This document shows, in pieces, positions 22,496-33,289 of a stretch of DNA of 62,000 nt; positions within the stretch are counted from its first letter, which is position 1, and the number at the start of each line of letters is the position of its first letter. Below the pieces are notes generated by a model, which saw only the letters and a program-made list of their open reading frames with translations, was not told the DNA's origin and ran no database searches. Position numbers and translations under genes: made by a program. Source of the stretch: Adiantum capillus-veneris (lineage: Eukaryota; Streptophyta; Polypodiopsida; Polypodiales; Pteridaceae); contig CM043967.1 in the NCBI GenBank assembly GCA_014529385.2, positions 132,486,682 to 132,548,681 on the forward strand, read 5' to 3'.

Positions 22496-22988
22496 CTCTC
22501 GCTCTCTTCTCTCGTCTTGGAGAAAATCCCGGTGGAATCCTCTCTTATATGTGCTCTGGCGTCATTTTTGACTAAAAGTAAGTTGAGATTGGAGTACCCT
22601 TGTATGTATATTGTTCCAGATCAATTAGATCAAATAGTTTGTACTCTCATCCATACTTATCTACCATCAAAACTTGCACTTAGTTGACATTTTTATACGT
22701 GAATACATAGAGATTCTAATGTTCGGTCAACTCTCTTGCATTGGGTTCTACACACTTGTAGAAGGTATATGGATCTTTGTTTATGAATCCTTATAATCCC
22801 TCATGAGCATAATCGGTTGGAACTCTCGTGAATTTTGTTGGTTTTGATGAATCTCACGTTCAATTTGTTGACCAAAGGATCTCCTCTATGTATTCTCCTA
22901 ATCCCATTGTTGTCGGCATTGCAGTGTTTCTTGCATTTTTCATATCTCTAAGTGGAGTAGAAAACCCTATTGGTGAATGATTTGTCAT
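22496..22988 (-). pseudogene. Gag N-terminal part of element B
   Basis: The ATG at 22988 opens MTNHSPIGFSTPLRDMKNAR. After a shift it reads QQIEREIHQNQQNSREFQP, a Gln/Glu-rich gag N-terminus. The remainder up to the G insertion is broken. Position and phase fit the gag on the other side of element G. Confidence 0.55.
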
Positions 22989-23611
22989 GTTTGAGGCTCA
23001 CCTAATACTCTCAAGATAGTCTCTGACAAGCCAACTTTGGCTTAGTGCAGCCTATCCCTTTTTGCCCCTGGTCGGGGCTCTCAGAAGTCAAGAATTTGTG
23101 ACTCTTTGGTCTCTAGAAATTGGTTCTGGGGTACCCTGAAAGTTTGGAATTAGGAAACCTGGAAAAATTCAGCTCTATTGTCGGCAACCTTTCTTCCTGG
23201 CTTTACCTAACTCAACTCAATTTAAAGTTATCTATTAAAAGTTGGAGCAATTTTGGTGAACTTCACTTGAAACAACACTCAAAATAGTTTCAAGACTGGA
23301 CATAGGAACTTTGGCTTGTATCTTGGTCTCCAGCCTTGCCGTAGTAGACGCAACAGAGGGCACTGAAAACTGAGGCTTGCAGGTGATTTTATAGGCTCTG
23401 CAAAAAGCAGGAGTGAGCTCCAAGCTAGCTACTAGCACCTCCTTCTCAGTTAGTAATAGTTCCATGCTTTTTGGAACTTTCCTTAAAAAATATACCTTTG
23501 CTTTTGGTGGTCAACTCTCCCACTTACCATTCAATTTTTACAGTAAAATTGATCAATTGAACAGTATCCGGCCAACTAATGGTACCTTAGCTAGACTATG
23601 CCGCATCGTGA
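22989..23611. other. Leader or LTR of element B, no gene
   Basis: It precedes the B gag start on the minus strand. No PBS of a known type is visible and the LTR limits are not defined. It holds only short frames. Confidence 0.4.
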
Positions 23612-24291
23612 TGTCCTGACATAATTATGACTCTCTCCGTACTGCCCGACCTATTTACGGATCGTGTTTTATGAAAAACAAATCTCGTAAGATTCCCGTT
23701 TGGTCCCGTTTTTCCTTTGGGTGATCATTTTTAAATCTGACGGAGACTAAAATTAATATTTTTATGCTTAGGTCATCCTTAAAAGCACATTGCCTTTCAA
23801 AAACTCCGAAAAGCACGAAAAGATAAAAATAGCGTGCAAAGCATTAAAAAAAGCAAAATTTTCTAAAATTGAACCACGGGTTTCCCTTGTCCATTGGAGT
23901 AAGAAAGCACACTCGCTTTTCACTAAAAAGCACTAAAAATCAGGAAAACCTAAAAATAGCGTGAAAAGCATTCGAAAAGCAAATTTTTACAAAATTAAAC
24001 CACAGCTTTCCCGGAACACGTAGATTAAGGATCCGACCTTGCTTTTTGCCAAAAAAAAAACACCTAAAAGCATAAAAAGCATAAAAAACTCAAAGTAGCG
24101 AATTGTTTCAAAACTAAACCAAACGTCCGTCTAACCTACTGGAACAAGGAAATGGCTTTGCTTTTTACTTTAGAATCTCAGAACCTTACAATACTGCCAA
24201 TCAAGCATCTTAAAATTACAACTTGAGAAAATAGATATTGAAAGTTATTTTTCTTATTTTTTAGAGAGACCCAAAAATAGGGGATCTTACA
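23612..24291 (-). repeat. Putative 3' LTR of element C
   Basis: The minus strand begins TGTAAGATCCCC at 24291, right after the GTGTGGGAGGA purine tract, and seems to end GTCAGGACA at 23612. Both ends fit TG...CA. No matching LTR is found upstream of the C gag (beyond 32000), so limits rest on end motifs only. Confidence 0.5.
23785..24170. repeat. Three tandem subrepeats of about 120 bp inside the C LTR
   Basis: Units start near 23788, 23910 and 24036, with a partial one near 24153. Each runs: CTTTGCTTTT-like block, AAAAGCAC/AAGCAT blocks, a (A)TAGCG block, then TAAACCA and a GGAACAAGGA/GGAGTAAGAAA ending. Confidence 0.75.
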
Positions 24292-24299
24292 TCCTCCCA

Positions 24300-25381
24300 C
24301 ACTTGAGAAACTCGAGGTGTCCTCACCACAACATGAAATTTGGATAACTCAATCTCATTACATCATCACGTTCCCAACTGGCATCTTCCTGAGGATACGT
24401 TGACCATTTAACAAGGTGTTGACCGATTACATAGAGGCTTAGTTCTACTTTGAAGTATCACTTCCGGATAGAATTCAAAAGTTCCATCGGTAGAGATAGA
24501 TAATAGAGAAATCATCAAGAATGTGTTGCGGATCAGGTACATACTTCTTGAGTAAGCTGACGTGAAAAACATCCTCCACTTTTATGTGTGGTGGTAACAA
24601 GAGTCTGTAAGCTTGATCATTAATTCTCTCTGTGATTACAAAAGGTCCACAATATCTAGCACTGAGCTTCTTACACTTACCCATTGATAAAGAACTAAGT
24701 TTGGGTTTTACTCTCAAAAATACCATATCGCCCTCTTTAAAAAGTCTAACATATCGTTTTGAGTCAGCATCACTCTTCTGTCTATCTTGAGCAATGAGCA
24801 GTCTTAATATCCTATCGTATAAGATTGGTATGTAGTTGCATTTCATCCAACATTTCCTTGGAAGCTTGAACTCGTATGAGAGGGTATGTCCATTTGAGTG
24901 GAGTAAGACACCCTTGTCCATACAATGCTTGAAAAGGAAACATCCCAATTGAACGTTGGAATGAGGAATTATACATAAATCCAACCAGATATAAATATCT
25001 AGTCCATTTACTCTACTCATGCATATAATAAGCTCTTAACATGTCTTCAATGATTTGATTTATTCTTTTTGTATGCCCATCAATTTGAGGGTGATAAGCA
25101 ATACTAAAGGCTCACTGGGTTCCTATAGCTGAGAATAAGGCTTTCCAAAAATTTGAGGTAAACTTCGCATCACGATCAAAAATTATCCGACGAGGTAAAC
25201 CATGATACATGAAAACACCTTTCATGAAGACTTGAGCTATATCCTTAGCCGTAAAGGTTGTCTTGATTGGAAACAAATGGGTCATTTTTGTAAGCATATC
25301 AAAAACCATAAAAATAGAGTCATATCCTAGAGATGTAAGAAGTCCCGTAATAAAATCCATGGTTATGCATTTCCATTTCAT
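24300..25381 (-). pseudogene. Integrase with chromodomain, element C (broken, no zinc domain)
   Basis: The 25112-25381 frame has catalytic Asp residues in ITMDFITGL and FDRDAKFTS, followed by NFWKALF. The 24475-25020 frame has the C-terminal region GDMVFLRVKPK, YCGPFVI, FHVSLLKKYVPDP. Beyond its stop, the minus strand near 24350-24420 reads HLVKWSTYPQEDASWE, a chromodomain signature that marks chromoviruses. The N-terminal HHCC zinc region that should precede the core is missing: the RNase H end (KENLVDDALSRKS) is followed within about 30 codons by the first catalytic Asp region. Confidence 0.85.
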
Positions 25382-25399
25382 TTGTGGTGCATCAAAAGG

Positions 25400-25835
25400 T
25401 TAAAGCACGGTTACTGAAGTAAATGTCATCACCTTCATGTGACCTTCTCGAATAAGGTCAATTAAAGAAGTAGTAGAGGTTGTGATAGCCGCTACAGTAC
25501 TCTTCCTGCTTAAGGCATCGTCCACAAGATTTTCCTTCCCAGGTTTATATTCGATTCCAAAATCATATTCGCATAACAACTCCATCCATCTTTTCGCCGC
25601 ATATTAAGGTCAGGTTGGGTGTAGATCCACTTCAGGCTTTTATGGTTGGTATGTAGTTCAAATCTCCTTCCAAGAAGATAATATCGCCATACTTCGAGAT
25701 TCATAAGCTACTGGTTTTCCTTCTTGAGACAGAATGACACCGATTGCTTGTCCACTTGCATCGGTAAGCATAGTGAATGTCTTTGAGAAGTCTAGAAGTT
25801 GTAGTATTGGAGCATTCACTAAAGCTTCTTTGAGT
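25400..25835 (-). pseudogene. RNase H of element C, copy 1
   Basis: Reads LTDASGQAIG and KPVAYES near 25710-25770, YLLGRRFELHTNHKSLKWI in 25510-25704, and IEYKPGKENLVDDALSRKS in 25400-25585. Compared with copy 2 it lacks about 75 bp between the YES and WRYYLLG motifs. Element I interrupts it at 25835. Confidence 0.8.
25831..25835. repeat. Left target-site duplication of element I (TGAGT)
   Basis: TGAGT precedes the LTR start TGTTAGG and recurs at 28172-28176 after the other LTR. Confidence 0.95.
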
Positions 25836-26064
25836 TGTTAGGTATGTCAAGCCCGTGGGCACAGCCTATAGCAGGTAGTTCAATTTGCATGGACTTTGCA
25901 TGGCAAGTTCACCCTTTATATGTAAAGATTCTTTTAATCAATCTATCATAGTGTGATTTTCTAGTTGAGTATGGAATTTTCTCTCCTCTCTCGCTCTCGT
26001 TTCTCTGTTGCACCTGCACCTTACCATGGCTGCACGGCACCACCCACCATAGGCTTCATCTACA
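25836..26064 (+). repeat. 5' LTR of element I
   Basis: TGTTAGG...CATCTACA, 229 bp, same length as its partner. TTTATATGTAAA near 25915 is a possible TATA region. Confidence 0.96.
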
Positions 26065-26066
26065 CC

Positions 26067-26079
26067 TGGTATCAGAGCC
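26067..26079 (+). promoter_or_regulatory. Primer-binding site of element I (tRNA-iMet)
   Basis: TGGTATCAGAGCC, two bases after the LTR, is the complement of the plant initiator-Met tRNA 3' end. Confidence 0.95.
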
Positions 26080-26637
26080 TCGAGGGCTTGTGCTCGAGAA
26101 GCATCACGGGACCAACCACTTGCAGAAGGGGACACGACCATCACGACCTACATCAAGCCATGCATAGTTAGCATCAATATGGTCTCCCAAGGACGCTGAT
26201 AGCATCTCGTCACTGCAACTCCTGCCAAGTCGGCCTCTTGAGCCCGTTGTGAAGCAAACCACCATTGGCACTATTCTCTGCAGATCTCTTCTCACCATCG
26301 ACAGTTTGGGCTTTTTGTTTTATTTCACATTTTAGTCCAGTGGCCACCCAATTTGGTCTTGAGTCCCTAAACCAGCGGGTATTCCCACCCTTGGGTAACC
26401 TCCAATTCTGTACTCGGTGATCGGATAGTCAATAGGTACTCTTGTAGGTTTACACGGTAAGTTTCAGACCAGCATAACATCAAGGTAGTATTTTGCAGTA
26501 TTTTTTCGAGTTTGAATTATTTCAAAGAAATAAACATTTGATTTGTGGATTTATGAAACACTTGATTCTTTGAAGGATAAATCAAGTGTGAAACTTATCA
26601 ACGATAATAATTATAGCAAGCAACAAGAATTTATTTT

Positions 26638-27520
26638 TTGACTTCAACGACAATGACCATAGCACCAATTTTATCCAGCATGGCATTGAAAGTGGATAAG
26701 TTTAATGGATCTGGCTTCCACACCTGGAAAATTAAAGTGAAGGGATATCTGATGCGGAAGAATTTCTGGAGCGTCGTCAAGCCGCTTTTCGACAAATCAG
26801 GTACATCCACTGCAATTACCAAAGCATTATCTAATGAGTAACAAGGCAAGGACGAGCAAGCATTAGGTATTATGCTGACATCTCTTGAAGATGATTTTAT
26901 TCATTATCTGGATGACATGCAATCTGGCAGCACTGCCTGGATACAGCTAGAGAAGGTTTTTGGTGCTAAAGCTAAATATTCAATGATGAGTCTAAAGATG
27001 GAGTTGTATTCTCTTGCTATACGTGCTGATGAAAATATTACATCTTCAGTTAACCGACTGAAGAGTATTAAAACTCCACTTGTTTATGTCAAAGCCCCAG
27101 TACTAGAAGAAGATCTCATAGCCATTTCGTTAAAAAGTTTGCCTGATAAATTCCATCTGATTGTTATTGTTTTATAGGAGAAAGATTTGCTACCCTCCTT
27201 GGATGGTATTATCAATTCATTGCAAGAAGAAGAATGAAGGGTACCCCGTACCAATTCTCCTATTATTCCTGGTGCATATACAGTCTCCAATGCAGTATCC
27301 CCCATCAACTCTTCTGCTACTTTCGGTGCCTATGCAGTCACTAATTGTGTTGCTACTTCAGCTTCATCTTGACCATTTAGTGGTACCAGATCTTGTGCCA
27401 TTTGTGGGCACAACAATTGTCAGACAAAAGACTGTTTCAAGAAGAATCCTTGTGTTCACTATGGTAAAACAAATACTCCGTCAAATAGATGCTTTCAAAG
27501 GGTAAAAACCAAATTCATAT
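26638..27520 (+). pseudogene. Copia-type gag of element I (several stops)
   Basis: The frame from 26638 has FNGSGFHTWKIKVKGYLMRK, the N-terminal copia gag pattern. It continues in the same phase after TAA (26839) with GSTAWIQLEKVFGAKAKYS, LKMELYSLAIRADENITS and LVYVKAPVLEEDLIAISLKS (UBN2-type gag). After further stops it ends with a Cys-rich knuckle remnant, CAICGHNNCQTKDC. At least four in-frame stops with little shifting suggest point decay. Confidence 0.88.
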
Positions 27521-27930
27521 GATTGAGGGAGATATCGAACCTCCATTATTCTGTTGACAATGAAGCTTTTTAGTTCAACTCTTTTCATGGTTTTTGTTTT
27601 TTAGTAAATTGTACGGGCTATGGACACTGCTACACATGAGTGGTAAGACCTCCCAAATTATCAGTTTTTTGTTCTCAAGTTCTATTTTGTTACCACTTAT
27701 CATGAGGTTACTGGGTACACCTTAAACCCAAGGTTTGGCAATGAACCAAAAACTCCATTTATTGGTAGCTAATTTTTTGACCTACACCTTATATGTTTAA
27801 GGGGGGGTTTTATCATAGCACCAGGTTATGGATACACCAAAAATCCTTGGTTGTGAGAGAACCTAAAACTCACGGTTGCCAAGTATACCAAAAACTCGAG
27901 GTATCATAAAAGGGTCTGTCTAGTTCGGGC

Positions 27931-27942
27931 TTGAGTGGGGAT
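27931..27942 (+). promoter_or_regulatory. Polypurine tract of element I
   Basis: TTGAGTGGGGAT directly before the 3' LTR start at 27943. Confidence 0.85.
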
Positions 27943-28171
27943 TGTTAGGTATGTCAAGCCCGTGGGCACAGCCTATAGCAGGCAGCTCAATTTTCATGGA
28001 CTTTGCATGGCAAGTCCACCCTTTATATGTAAAGTGGATTTTAATCAATCTATCATAGCGTGATTTTCCAGTTAAGTATCAAGTTTTCTCTCCTCTCTCA
28101 CTCTCGTTTCTCTGCTACACCTGCACCTTGCCATGGCTGCACGGCACCACCCACCATAGGCTTCATCTACA
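27943..28171 (+). repeat. 3' LTR of element I
   Basis: Matches 25836-26064 in length and sequence. It is followed by the TGAGT duplication. Confidence 0.96.
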
Positions 28172-28176
28172 TGAGT

Positions 28177-29107
28177 TTCTAGATTGAGCAAATTCATTCC
28201 AAGTAAACACTTTATCCATCTTAAGCGTAATAGTCAATGGAGATGCAATCTTAGCGTAATAGTCAATGGAGTTGCAATCTTAGCGTAGCCTTGAATAAAT
28301 GTACGATACCATCCTATTCAACCAAGAAATTCACATCCTTCTCATACTGATTTTGATGTAGACCAAGCTATAAAAGCTTTGATCTTACTTGGATCAGTAG
28401 AAACACCATCCTTGGATATAATAAATCTCAAATATTCCACCTTGTCAATGAAGAAGGTGCATTTGCTACGTCTGGCATAAAGTTGATTTTGACAGAGAAG
28501 TTCAAGTACTCATCGCACATGTTGTTCGTGTTCTTCTCTGTTTCTTGAGTAAACCAGGATATCATCAAAGAAAACAAGAACAAAATCATCAAGAGGCTCT
28601 TGAAACACGTCGATCATGAGATGATAGCAAGTTGCACAAGCATGTTAAGTCCAAAAGGCATAACTGTAAATTCATAATGTCCAAAATGAGTATTAAATCT
28701 TATCTTTGGTATGTTCTCCTCCATGATTCGGATTGGGTAATACCCTGACTTAAGATCAATTTTTTTGAGGATAGAAGCTCCATGTTATCGGTCAAGTAGT
28801 TCATCAATCCTTGGTATTGCATGCTTATTCTTGATTGTTACCTGGTTCAATCCACGATAATGAATATAAAGACGTAGATTATCATCCTTCTTTCGATTAA
28901 AGAGAACAAAAGTACTCCATGGAGAAACACTGGGTTGAATGAAGCCTTGTTCAGAAGTTGAGTTAGTTGCTCCTTGAGTTCTGCAGATTCAGATACCGAT
29001 ATTTTGTGTGGTCTACGGGCAACTGGTTGAGCTCTTGGAGTAAGCTCTATTGCATGATCAATATCACACTTGGATGGTAATTGCAAAATATCCATCTTTG
29101 TTGCCAC
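28177..29107 (-). pseudogene. Reverse transcriptase of element C, copy 1
   Basis: The 28847-29107 frame is the pre-RT segment ([34 protein letters not shown]). Below it the sequence parallels 29500-30065 of copy 2 block by block, but without a long frame. A 30-bp unit (TTAGCGTAATAGTCAATGGA) is duplicated near 28230-28275. Its end at 29107 meets the RNase H of copy 2 abruptly. Confidence 0.8.
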
Positions 29108-30300
29108 ATATTAAGGTCAGGTTGGGTGTAGATTCACTTCAAGCTTTTATAGTCGGTATGTAGTTCAAATCTCCTTCCAAGAAGATAATGTTTCCATATT
29201 TTAAAAGCATGCACAACGGCCAATAAATCCAAGTCATTGTAGGATTATTTAACTCATGTATACGTAACTTACGAGATTCATAAGCCACTGGTTTTTCTTC
29301 TTGAGATAGAATGCCACTGATTGCTTGTCCACTTGCATCAGTGAGCACAGCGAATGTCTTTGAGAAGTCTAGAAGATGTAGTATTGGAGGATTCACCAAA
29401 GCTTCTTTGAGTTTCTCAAAACTAGTTTGAGCACATTCATTCCAAGTAAACACTTTAGCCTTCTTATGTGTATTAGTCAATAGAGATGCAATCTTAGCGT
29501 AGCCTTGAATAAATGTACGATACCATCCTATTAAACCAAGAAATTCATGTACTTCTCATACTGATTTCAATGTAGGCCAAGCTATAAAAGCTTTGATCTT
29601 ACTTAGATCAGCAGAAACACCCTCTTTGGATACAATAAATCCCAAATATTCAACCTTGTCAGTGAAGAAGGTGCATTTTCTACGTTTGACATAAAGTTAC
29701 TTTTGATGGAGAAGTTCAAGTACTCGCCGCACATGTTGTTTATGTTCTTCTCTATTTCTTGAGTAAACCAGGATATCATCAAAGAAGAAAAGAACAAAAT
29801 CATCAAGATGCTCTTGAAACACGTCGGTTATGAGACGATTAAAAGTTGCAGGATCATGGGTAAGTCCAAAAGGCATAATTGTAAATTCATAATTTCCAAA
29901 ACAAGTATTAAATCTTGTCTTTGGTATGTTCTCCTCCTTAATTTGGATTTGGTAATACCCTGACTTAAGATCAATTTTTGTGAAGATAGAAGCTCCATGT
30001 AATTGGTCAAGTAGTTCATCAATCCTTGGTAATGCATGCTTATTCTTGATTGTTACCTGGTTCAATCCACGATAATCAATATAAAGACGTAGAGTACCGT
30101 CCTTCTTTCAATTAAAGAGAACAGGAGTACTCCATGAAGAAACACTGGGTCCAATGAAGCCTTGTTCAAGAAGTTGAGTTAGTTGCTCCTTGAGTTCCAC
30201 AAATTCAAGCACCGAAATTTTATATGGTCTACGGGCAACTGGTTGAGCTCCTGGAGTAAGCTCTATTGCATGATCAACATCATGCTTGGGTGGTAATTAT
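29108..30300 (-). pseudogene. Reverse transcriptase and RNase H of element C, copy 2
   Basis: The 29697-30065 frame has [13 protein letters not shown] (catalytic Asp), TRFGN-like [15 protein letters not shown], and [10 protein letters not shown] as the catalytic box. RNase H in 29139-29480 starts LDFSKTFAVLTDASGQAISG and KPVAYESRKLRIHELN. Its end (WRYYLLG...ALSR) is missing here, and the frame joins copy 1's pre-RT at 29107. Confidence 0.85.
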
Positions 30301-30385
30301 GAAAGTTCTTCAGGAAATACATCATTAAATTTTTTTATCTATTCCGGTTCAGGTGAATCTATTTTCTTCTCCTTAGGGTTAAGCT

Positions 30386-30883
30386 TTAGTGCAGAGATTC
30401 TTTCATTCTTTCTATACTCTCCATGAGTTTGGTAAAGTTCACTAGTTTGAGCTTAGGCCCTCTCCGCTTCCTAGTAAATGTAACCCTAGAGTTATGGTCA
30501 TTTTCAAAAGCCAATGAAGCATCTTTACAATGTATGTGAGCATCATTGGCTTTAAGCCAATCCATTTTTAGGATTCCATCATAGATTCCTATGGGTAAGA
30601 CTCTAAAGTTTGCAGAAGTATTGTGACCATCCAGAACAAAATTCAAGTTACCCACTGAAGTAGAAGATTTAACCTTCCTACCCGTAGCTAATTCCATTGT
30701 AAGTTCTATATCAGGGTGTTTATCCAAAATGAGATTTCTGATGCACTTAGGAGATATGAAAGAATGAGTACTCCCTGAATCAATCAATAAGGTAAAATGG
30801 TTACCTTGATACTCCGTTGAGGTTTGAATTACTGAAAATTGTTCATTCACTCCCTGATGTTCAATTGCAGAATGAACATACAC
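30386..30883 (-). CDS. Aspartic protease of element C
   Basis: A 165-codon open frame with the retropepsin active site LLIDSGSTHSFISPKC, followed by the hydrophobic GIYDGILKMDWL flap/C-terminal motif. It overlaps the gag end (30847-31287 frame) in another phase. The catalytic Asp is present. Its neighbours are broken, so the protein is unlikely to be made correctly. Confidence 0.8.
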   Translation of the reverse strand: MYVHSAIEHQGVNEQFSVIQTSTEYQGNHFTLLIDSGSTHSFISPKCIRNLILDKHPDIELTMELATGRKVKSSTSVGNLNFVLDGHNTSANFRVLPIGIYDGILKMDWLKANDAHIHCKDASLAFENDHNSRVTFTRKRRGPKLKLVNFTKLMESIERMKESLH

Positions 30884-31999
30884 GTTTGCCTAACTTCCTT
30901 CACCTCTAGCCCCTTGAGCTGTGTTAACTTGAGGTCTTCCTTGAGGTCTTTGATTTCCTCCTCCTCCTTGACGAGGTTAACGGTTAACATTTCCATTGTT
31001 GTTATTGTTGGCAGGCGGTCCATTCCGGACAAAAGGTGGATTGCGTGGTCTAAAATTCCCTTCGTTTTGAGGTTGTCTCTAGTTTTGGCTAAAGTTCTAT
31101 TGATTGAAGTTCCTCTGAATTGTCGATGGTCTAGGTCTAAAATTTCCAAAATTCCAATCCGGATTGAAATTTCTACGTTCATAATTGTCCACCAACCTGT
31201 GAAGCTTGAATTGTCAAATGGACAATCCCTAGATTGATGACCAGGCTCAAGATAAATGTAGCAGAAATGATCTTGTCTGGCCTTCATACGTAATAAGTTC
31301 TCTCTATTCTTTGTTGTGTATTTCCAGACCTTTGTTCCTCCTCGAGACGAGGCCTTTTGATTTCACGAACAAGAGTAGGTTCTGGTTTCCTCTTTCCAGT
31401 AGTAGAAAACTCTATTTCAATGGATTTTCCCGTATCAAGGTTATCTGCAAAATTGGTAATACAAAGAATCTAGAGTTTAGTCTTCATAGGATTATGTAAC
31501 CCTGACACAAATAAAACTATCTTGATCTCTCGAGTTGTCGTTGTTGGAGCATACTTGACAAGGTTCAAGAAATGTTGATAGTGTGATTCCAGATCTCTGG
31601 TTCCTTGAGTACAGTCAAGAAACTCATTCATAAGGTCTGAATGATAAACTTTGTTCTGATAGTTCTTCTTGAGTTGGGTTTTAAGGTAATCCCAAGTTGC
31701 AGCATTAAGATCAACATTGTTTTTTGTGTAATGGTCTCTCCACCAATGCTTGGCTATTTTCTTTAGTTTGAACTTAGTGATGATAGATTTTTTTACTGCA
31801 AACGAATGAGCCATATCAAAGCAGTCATCCATGTGCTCAATCCAATCTTCAAGAACTTTGCCTACATCTTTGCTCTCCCACTAAAGTTTCCAAGTTGAGA
31901 CTTGCAAAGCATTGCACCGATGTCCCTATCAATGATGGTGTGTTGAGGAACAATAGACGCATTTGCATTAGCAATAGTTGCATTTCCTCTAGGAGGCAT
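30847..31999 (-). pseudogene. Gag of element C (broken)
   Basis: The ATG at 31999 opens MPPRGNATIANANASIVPQ. After a shift, the 31470-31832 frame holds the capsid pattern: FKLKKIAKHWWRDHY, WDYLKTQLKKNYQNK, NEFLDCTQGTRDLESHYQHF. The 30847-31287 frame has FCYIYLEPGHQSRDCP, a zinc knuckle in which the second Cys has become Tyr. Confidence 0.82.
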
Positions 32000-32999
32000 G
32001 GTAACTTACACTTAGTACAATATTCTAATCCGCTCGAAGTCCTTTAATCCAAATAGAATAGACAGTTGAGATAAGATGAGAGAGAATAGGAGAAAGAATA
32101 ACGAATAAATTAATCAAATTTCTATATCACAAAATTTTGGGGCTTTTAAAAGTCTACAAAGTATCTTGAAAATTTCTAATAAATCCTAATGGCTCTAATA
32201 TAATGCACCCCATCATATCCATTCTGACGCCCTTCCACCAATGGAGCATAGCTATCCCATTCCTTGAGTATATCGGTGGACAGGTGATCCCAATAATCCC
32301 TTTTGATCCTTGGTTGAAACATTTCTTCCTTGGCGTGTGAGTCATACCATTGTTGAGTAAGGGATCGATTAGTTACAGGTACTCCCGTTTTGGCGTAAAC
32401 AATTGCCTTCTTGTACCCGAAGTAGTCATTGAAGTAAGCATATTATTTTGGAAACACACCGATGTGTCCCACCCATCTGAGTTTTTTATGTTTGCACAAT
32501 CTGCAAGGCACTCGGATCTATTATACGTATTATATGAAACTTTTACAGGGCAAGGATTAGTGACTTTCTAAATAAGTCAAAGAACAACTTCCAAACCGGG
32601 CTAAAGGAACGTTGGTTGGCATTGGCTACCCCATACATTGAACATAACAATGTTGAAACATCCTGTAGTCATTACTAAGAAAAGTATGTTTTTAGCTATC
32701 CATTTTTTCTTTGTCGGTCTCAAGGTAAGTTCATAAGCATTTATATACAATGCTTGCTTAGTGATAACAATCTCCTTTTCCAACTTGGATTGTATCCACT
32801 TGATAGTCCCAATGGGCGAGGGTTTATATTTAGGTGTTCTAAACTCAGGGTTTTCTGTAGTGTAATGGTATCAAGTTCGGAATTTATTAGGTACAATACA
32901 ATCCGTGGACATTAACATTTTCTTCTCTTAGTGACAAGCCTTTGCACTTCCACTCCAGTTTGAAGATGCTCCTTTACCATAAAGCAGAAGAGTATAGCT
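32000..32999. other. Leader region of element C and unassigned DNA
   Basis: Upstream of the C gag on the minus strand. No PBS of a known type and no copy of the 23612-24291 LTR is visible. Only short frames without domains. Confidence 0.4.
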
Positions 33000-33289
33000 G
33001 CCCATATCCCTTGAGATAAGATGTCAGTCATCTACACACACATTCCATCACTCAAGTTAGTTAGAATGATAAAACCAAGATTCAAACTCAAATATTACGT
33101 CCTTAAAACAATATGAGTCATATCAAAATCAAATTTTTATAACCGTAGAAAACCAAAAAGATACATAGTGTCTCTAGGGAGATACATAAATACAAAAGGA
33201 TCTTATGAACCAATTCTTGGTTCTTACAACCGAGGTTCTACCCCTATATTTGTTCATTCTCAAGTTTCAAAGTTTAGAACTTCAACTTG

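Larger units (their letters stand above)
13469..22988 (-). mobile_element. Element B: gag element with two protease-like regions, split by element G
   Basis: Minus-strand parts in order are gag N-terminus (22988-22496), [element G], gag (18364-17604), coiled coil (16691-16365), first protease-like region (15840-15196), acidic linker (14733-14245), second protease-like region (14248-13997) and a tail (13813-13469). No RT, RNase H or integrase motif is seen. This suggests either a non-autonomous element or a deleted one. The LTRs were not identified. The gag halves join across the G insertion, where the 4-bp ACGT flank is duplicated. Confidence 0.65.
25836..28171 (+). mobile_element. Element I: 2.3-kb copia-type gag-only LTR element
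   Basis: Two 229-bp LTRs (25836-26064, 27943-28171; about 16 differences by eye), a perfect 5-bp TSD, a perfect initiator-Met PBS and a purine tract bracket an internal region of 1.88 kb. The internal region holds only a broken copia gag. There is no protease, integrase or RT and no space for them. It resembles terminal-repeat elements with gag only. It lies in RNase H copy 1 of element C, so it inserted after C. Confidence 0.95.
24291..31999 (-). mobile_element. Element C: chromodomain gypsy region with duplicated RT/RNase H block
   Basis: Minus-strand order: gag (31999-30847), protease (30883-30386), RT then RNase H (30300-29108), a second RT then RNase H (29107-28177 and 25835-25400, split by element I), integrase with chromodomain (25381-24300), purine tract and LTR. 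The second block repeats the first, so this is either an internal tandem duplication or a fusion of two related elements. Frames are broken throughout. Confidence 0.8.

Noticed and set aside
26060-26080. tRNA gene suggested by TGGTATCAGAGC
   Set aside because: It is the complement of a tRNA 3' end only (PBS). No cloverleaf can be formed with the flanks.
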